A stretch of 8,807 bases of DNA from Betaproteobacteria bacterium (GTDB taxonomy: Bacteria > Pseudomonadota > Gammaproteobacteria > Burkholderiales > Burkholderiaceae): the NCBI GenBank assembly GCA_947468785.1, contig CANIMS010000051.1:1-8807 (forward strand), in the 5' to 3' direction. Positions 6,380 to 8,807 of the stretch are shown piece after piece. How positions within the stretch are numbered: position 1 is the stretch's first letter; each line of letters starts with the position of its first letter. The notes under the pieces were generated by a model. It was not told the DNA's origin, did not search any database, and saw nothing but the letters and a program-made list of their open reading frames with translations. Position numbers and translations under genes: made by a program.

Positions 6380-7441
6380 ATGACAGAGCTTAAAAAACCT
6401 AATCGACGTGACTTTTTCAAGACCGTTGGCCTTGGCGCTGCTTCAGCCGCCTTGCCTGGCGCACTTTTGCCTTCTGGTGCCGCTCTAGCCCAACCAGCTG
6501 GCGACATCATTACTCGAAAAATCCCAAAATCTGGAGAAATTCTTCCAGCTGTTGGCTTGGGCACATACCTTACTTTTGATCTATTGCCCGGGGCACCTCG
6601 CAAAAATATTCAGGAAGTGATTAAGCGGTTTTGGGAGGCCGGGGGACGTGTTTTTGATACATCTCCACTCTATGGATCAGGCGAGATTAGTGTGGGTGAT
6701 TTTGCTACCTGTATGGGCATCAATGAGCAAATGTTCATCTGCAATAAGATCTGGTCTACCGGTGAATTTCTAGCCGATGACAGTCATGCTAAGAGGAGTT
6801 TTGAGCAAAGTCAGCAACGACTCTGGCGTGAAAAGATTGACTTGATGCAAGTACATAGCCTAGTTAACGTTGATCAGATCGTGCCAGTTTTAAAGAATTG
6901 GAAAAAAGAAGGAAAGATTCGCTATGTTGGCGTTAGTCATCATGAGGTTCCCTATTTTGGAGCCCTAGCCAGCCAGGTAGAGCGCAGCGACCTTGATTTT
7001 GTTCAAGTGCACTACTCCATCCAGATGCGTCTTGCTGAGGATCGTATTCTTCCTGCTGCAATAGATAAGGGCACTGCCGTACTTGTGAATATGCCTTTTG
7101 AGAAGGCGCGCCTTTTTAAGATTGTTCAAGGCCGCCCACTGCCAGATTTCGCAAAAGAGATCGGTTGTGAAAACTGGGCTCAATTCTTTCTGAAGTGGGT
7201 GATTTCTCACCCAGCAATTACTTGCGTTATTCCGGCTACAAGTAATCCCATGCATGAATCAGAAAATATCGGCGCTCTACGTGGACCGCTCCCAGATAAG
7301 GAGATGCGCGCAAGAATGGTCAAGCATATGGAGACCATTCCTGGTTTTGATAAATTACAAGAGATGCCAGCGTATCCTGGAAAATCCTACGAAGGTCTTA
7401 TTAGACGCGCAATGAATGCTAGAGCTGCGCAAGCTAAGTAG
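6380..7441 (+). CDS. Tat-exported aldo/keto reductase
   Basis: This is a 353-residue oxidoreductase with a twin-arginine signal: NRRDFFKTVGLGAASAALPG opens at residue 8 and an ALA-QPA cleavage site lies near 37-38. The AKR barrel follows. The catalytic tetrad is intact: Asp93 and Tyr98 in VFDTSPLYG, Lys123 in CNKIW and His159 in LMQVHS. The NAD(P)H-binding end IPATSNPMHESENIGAL (284-300) matches the IPG...H..EN consensus. Known members reduce aldehydes or ketones with NAD(P)H. Because Tat exports folded proteins, the cofactor could be loaded in the cytoplasm before export; this is inference. The ATG has no clear Shine-Dalgarno sequence. It appears to be a single-gene unit closed by the terminator at 7491-7524. 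The physiological substrate is unknown. Confidence 0.92.
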   Translation: MTELKKPNRRDFFKTVGLGAASAALPGALLPSGAALAQPAGDIITRKIPKSGEILPAVGLGTYLTFDLLPGAPRKNIQEVIKRFWEAGGRVFDTSPLYGSGEISVGDFATCMGINEQMFICNKIWSTGEFLADDSHAKRSFEQSQQRLWREKIDLMQVHSLVNVDQIVPVLKNWKKEGKIRYVGVSHHEVPYFGALASQVERSDLDFVQVHYSIQMRLAEDRILPAAIDKGTAVLVNMPFEKARLFKIVQGRPLPDFAKEIGCENWAQFFLKWVISHPAITCVIPATSNPMHESENIGALRGPLPDKEMRARMVKHMETIPGFDKLQEMPAYPGKSYEGLIRRAMNARAAQAK

Positions 7442-7450
7442 CCATTAGGG

Positions 7451-7490
7451 ATCTTCTCTAACTTGGCGTATCAGCCCCTGGCAGCCAAGA
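7451..7490 (+). repeat. Intergenic repeat copy E (upstream box)
   Basis: After the aldo/keto reductase stop codon comes ATCTTC, then about 27 variable bases, then GCCAAGAAATAAT leading into the terminator. ATCTTC and GCCAAGAAA have nearly the same spacing as in copy A (973-1014), whereas the bases between them differ. Confidence 0.45.
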
Positions 7491-7524
7491 AATAATAAAA
7501 CCACCTTCGGGTGGTTTTATTATT
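7491..7524 (+). terminator. 15-bp terminator hairpin with TTCG loop
   Basis: AATAATAAAACCACC (7491-7505) pairs perfectly with GGTGGTTTTATTATT (7510-7524) around a TTCG tetraloop. The core is the same as at 1652-1673, lengthened by six A/T pairs. It should end the aldo/keto reductase transcript. Only 11 bases separate it from the ATG at 7536, so it could also affect expression of the next gene. Confidence 0.88.
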
Positions 7525-7535
7525 AAACTTTGGAT

Positions 7536-7919
7536 ATGAAGGAAAAATTCAGCAGCAAGGTTTCAATTCTAATCTTTGCTTTCTTATATATGAATCCCTC
7601 TTGGGCTTTTGGAGAATCCATAATGAATGGTATGCCTGATTTAACAACGGCTAGATTCAATGTAGTGTGTAGCGAGATCGTAGAAGGTAAAACGCAAGAA
7701 GGAAATTTTAACCAAGGCCTGTGTATCGGCATCATTTTGGGCGTTGAAGATAATGCGCATTACGACAAAAAAATTTGTGTTCCCCAAAATATTGGCATTA
7801 AAGAGCGCGTTCAAGTTGTAAGAAGCTATATTACTAGTCAGCCCAATAGAATGAATGAAGCCTTTGCTTCTTTAGTATTTGATGCAATGTCAGAAAAGTG
7901 GCCCTGCTCTTCCAAATAG
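7536..7919 (+). CDS. Rap1a/Tai-family periplasmic protein
   Basis: This 127-residue protein has a signal peptide (about 1-26, ending SWAFG) and a compact domain with the Rap1a/Tai pattern: LCIGIILGVEDN (62-73), a Cys-Val-Pro step (81-83), RVQVVRSYITSQP (91-103) and a final ALVxxAMxxxWPC-like end (Cys124). Four cysteines (45, 63, 81 and 124) suggest two disulfides in the periplasm. Characterised Rap1a proteins neutralise type VI secretion amidase effectors, but no effector or secretion gene is seen here, so an immunity role is not supported by context. The start is uncertain: TTG 7530 and ATG 7536 keep the signal peptide but lack a ribosome site, while ATG 7623 has GGAG eight bases upstream but would remove the signal. 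Confidence 0.78.
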   Translation: MKEKFSSKVSILIFAFLYMNPSWAFGESIMNGMPDLTTARFNVVCSEIVEGKTQEGNFNQGLCIGIILGVEDNAHYDKKICVPQNIGIKERVQVVRSYITSQPNRMNEAFASLVFDAMSEKWPCSSK

Positions 7920-7938
7920 AGAAAACATCGGCGTATTG

Positions 7939-8430
7939 TTACTGGCGTGTGAGCGCTGTAATAATTTCAATATTAGTTGATGAGCTTCCAAACTCTTTTA
8001 ATAGATTGCCTCGACTTGCGATTTCAAATTCATCGAATTCAAAACCAGGCGCCACAGCACAACTAACTAGGCAGAAGTTGTTTTTGATAGAGGGCTTTGC
8101 GGCAAACCAAGTATTTGCGGGGATGGTGGCCTGCAAATGATTTGATTTCAGCCCCAGTTGAATGGTTTGCAGTATTTTATTTTTATCGAAAAAATAAATA
8201 AGGACATCACAGCCAAGATGGAAGTACCAGGTTTCATCAGATTGAATGCGATGCCACGAAGAAAAATCGTCTCCAGCAAGCAGGTAGTAGATGCTGGTGT
8301 AGGCGCTTTTTCTGTGCAGACCCATTGAGTCTTTCACTAATAACCCCGATCGATACATTTCTCGGTAAAAGCCACCCTCCGGATGTGCTTGAAGGCTTAG
8401 TGTCTCAATGATGGATTGAGTATCTTCCAT
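7939..8430 (-). CDS. Cupin_5 (DUF985) protein
   Basis: This 163-residue soluble protein covers the whole Cupin_5 domain. The hallmarks are HPEGGFYRE (16-24), TSIYYLLAGDDFSSWHRIQS (45-64), DETWYFHLG (65-73), IPANTWFAA (103-111) and SCAVAPGFEFDEFEIA (123-138). This is a conserved cupin family of unsettled function; sugar-nucleotide or small-metabolite binding is often suggested but I cannot support a specific reaction. His60 and Glu66 lie where a metal or ligand could bind. AAGGA lies 11 bases upstream of the ATG. It converges on the Rap1a-like gene with only 19 bases between the stop codons and no terminator there, so the two transcripts probably overlap. Confidence 0.9.
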   Translation of the reverse strand: MEDTQSIIETLSLQAHPEGGFYREMYRSGLLVKDSMGLHRKSAYTSIYYLLAGDDFSSWHRIQSDETWYFHLGCDVLIYFFDKNKILQTIQLGLKSNHLQATIPANTWFAAKPSIKNNFCLVSCAVAPGFEFDEFEIASRGNLLKEFGSSSTNIEIITALTRQ

Positions 8431-8469
8431 GAATGCAATAATCCTTTGAACGCGCCAATAAAATACAGC

Positions 8470-8482
8470 TACATACTATGTA
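8470..8482. promoter_or_regulatory. Perfect 6-1-6 palindrome, possible operator
   Basis: TACATA-C-TATGTA lies in the divergent gap between the Cupin_5 gene and the small ORF at 8560. A symmetric site in this place could bind a dimeric regulator acting on one or both genes. It is A/T-rich and short, so chance is a real alternative. Confidence 0.3.
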
Positions 8483-8559
8483 TATTAAATGGTAGCCTAT
8501 TAAAGTGTTTGCTTAATCAGATTATTTTTCATGCTTCACTAATCCAATAAGGGGTATTT

Positions 8560-8679
8560 ATGCCGCTTGCCCAAATATTTCTGAGCATAAAAAATCGCTC
8601 AGGTGATGAAGTCGCTATCGTGCATAACAAGCCAGAAAGCCGGTCTTTTGCTAAAGGCAAAGGCGAGCTACTGAAATGA
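8560..8679 (+). pseudogene. 39-codon ORF, possible internally deleted tautomerase
   Basis: The ORF has a strong ribosome site (AAGGGG, five bases before the ATG) and encodes MPLAQIFLSIKNRSGDE, then VAIVHNKPESRSF, then AKGKGELLK. The opening, with Pro directly after Met, resembles the 4-oxalocrotonate tautomerase family (MPxAQI...GRS), where that Pro is the catalytic base. The second half resembles the family's C-terminal strand and loop (VxIxExPxxxxxxGG). The family is about 60-80 residues long, so some 25-30 codons covering the first helix would be missing, with the frame kept. The stop codon overlaps the next start (ATGA at 8676-8679), so translation is likely coupled to the dehalogenase. 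It may instead be an unrelated leader peptide; the family assignment is by eye. Confidence 0.45.
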
Positions 8680-8807
8680 TGGAGATCATTCATTCTGCTT
8701 CTAGTCCTGGCGCGTACAAGTTAATCGCCTTTGATGCCTATGGAACATTATTTGACGTTTACTCTATGGGAAAGCTAGCAGAAGAATTATTCCCAGGTCA
8801 TGGGCAA
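8676..8807 (+). CDS. Type II haloacid dehalogenase-like hydrolase, 3' end outside the window
   Basis: Only the first 44 residues are present. The HAD motif I is complete: KLIAFDAYGTLFDVYSM, with the nucleophile Asp20. The AYGTLFDV form followed by a Leu-Phe-Pro-Gly segment (39-42) is typical of (S)-2-haloacid dehalogenases (type II), which hydrolyse 2-haloacids such as L-2-chloropropionate to hydroxyacids. The cap and the remaining catalytic motifs lie outside the window, so true dehalogenase activity cannot be judged. Two ATG codons stand in tandem (8676 and 8679); the first overlaps the stop of the small ORF upstream, which suggests translational coupling. Confidence 0.85.
   Translation, partial: MMEIIHSASSPGAYKLIAFDAYGTLFDVYSMGKLAEELFPGHGQ

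Noticed and set aside
7898..8140. 80-codon plus-strand ORF overlapping the end of the Rap1a-like gene and the Cupin_5 gene.
   Set aside because: It is antisense to the well-conserved Cupin_5 motifs and has no recognisable domain.

Overview
The window is an AT-rich piece of a Gram-negative chromosome. The gene set suggests a low-GC freshwater betaproteobacterium of the Polynucleobacter type (Burkholderiales). This rests on AT-rich codon use combined with protein families common in Burkholderiales: a class I nitronate monooxygenase, a two-CBS protein with the C-terminal EQ/LE-YI type tail, PsiE, a Rap1a-type periplasmic protein, a Cupin_5 protein and a type II haloacid dehalogenase. The genus is an inference; no rRNA or other phylogenetic marker is present.

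Layout, left to right. Positions 1-959 hold the 3' part of a membrane histidine kinase that is cut by the window edge. A two-CBS protein (1153-1590) follows with its own sigma70-like promoter and a UUCG-loop terminator, then a class I nitronate monooxygenase (1746-2786), also with its own promoter. Three minus-strand genes come next: a small periplasmic c-type cytochrome, a one-domain cupin, and an SMR transporter of the Gdx/SugE (guanidinium exporter) type. Divergent from the SMR gene is a plus-strand cluster of an EamA permease, a PsiE-family membrane protein and a secreted TPR protein, closed by a terminator at 6165-6186. A Tat-exported aldo/keto reductase (6380-7441) stands alone with a strong 15-bp terminator, and a Rap1a/Tai-family periplasmic protein begins only 11 bases beyond that hairpin. 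It converges on a minus-strand Cupin_5 protein. The right end holds a 39-codon ORF resembling an internally deleted 4-oxalocrotonate tautomerase, overlapping by ATGA the start of a type II haloacid dehalogenase cut by the window edge.

Most of these are single-gene or short transcription units of housekeeping or accessory type, not one pathway. The recurring theme is oxidative or detoxifying chemistry plus export: nitronate oxidation, a Tat-exported oxidoreductase, guanidinium and metabolite exporters, and a haloacid dehalogenase. No tRNA, rRNA, CRISPR array, insertion sequence or phage gene was found, and no gene-free stretch exceeds 300 bases (the longest is 3145-3425).

I found no clear new multi-gene system. 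The points most worth a second look are a family of related intergenic segments that carry the terminators, the possible tautomerase remnant at 8560-8679, a c-type cytochrome without an obvious axial Met, and the hairpin directly in front of the Rap1a-like gene.
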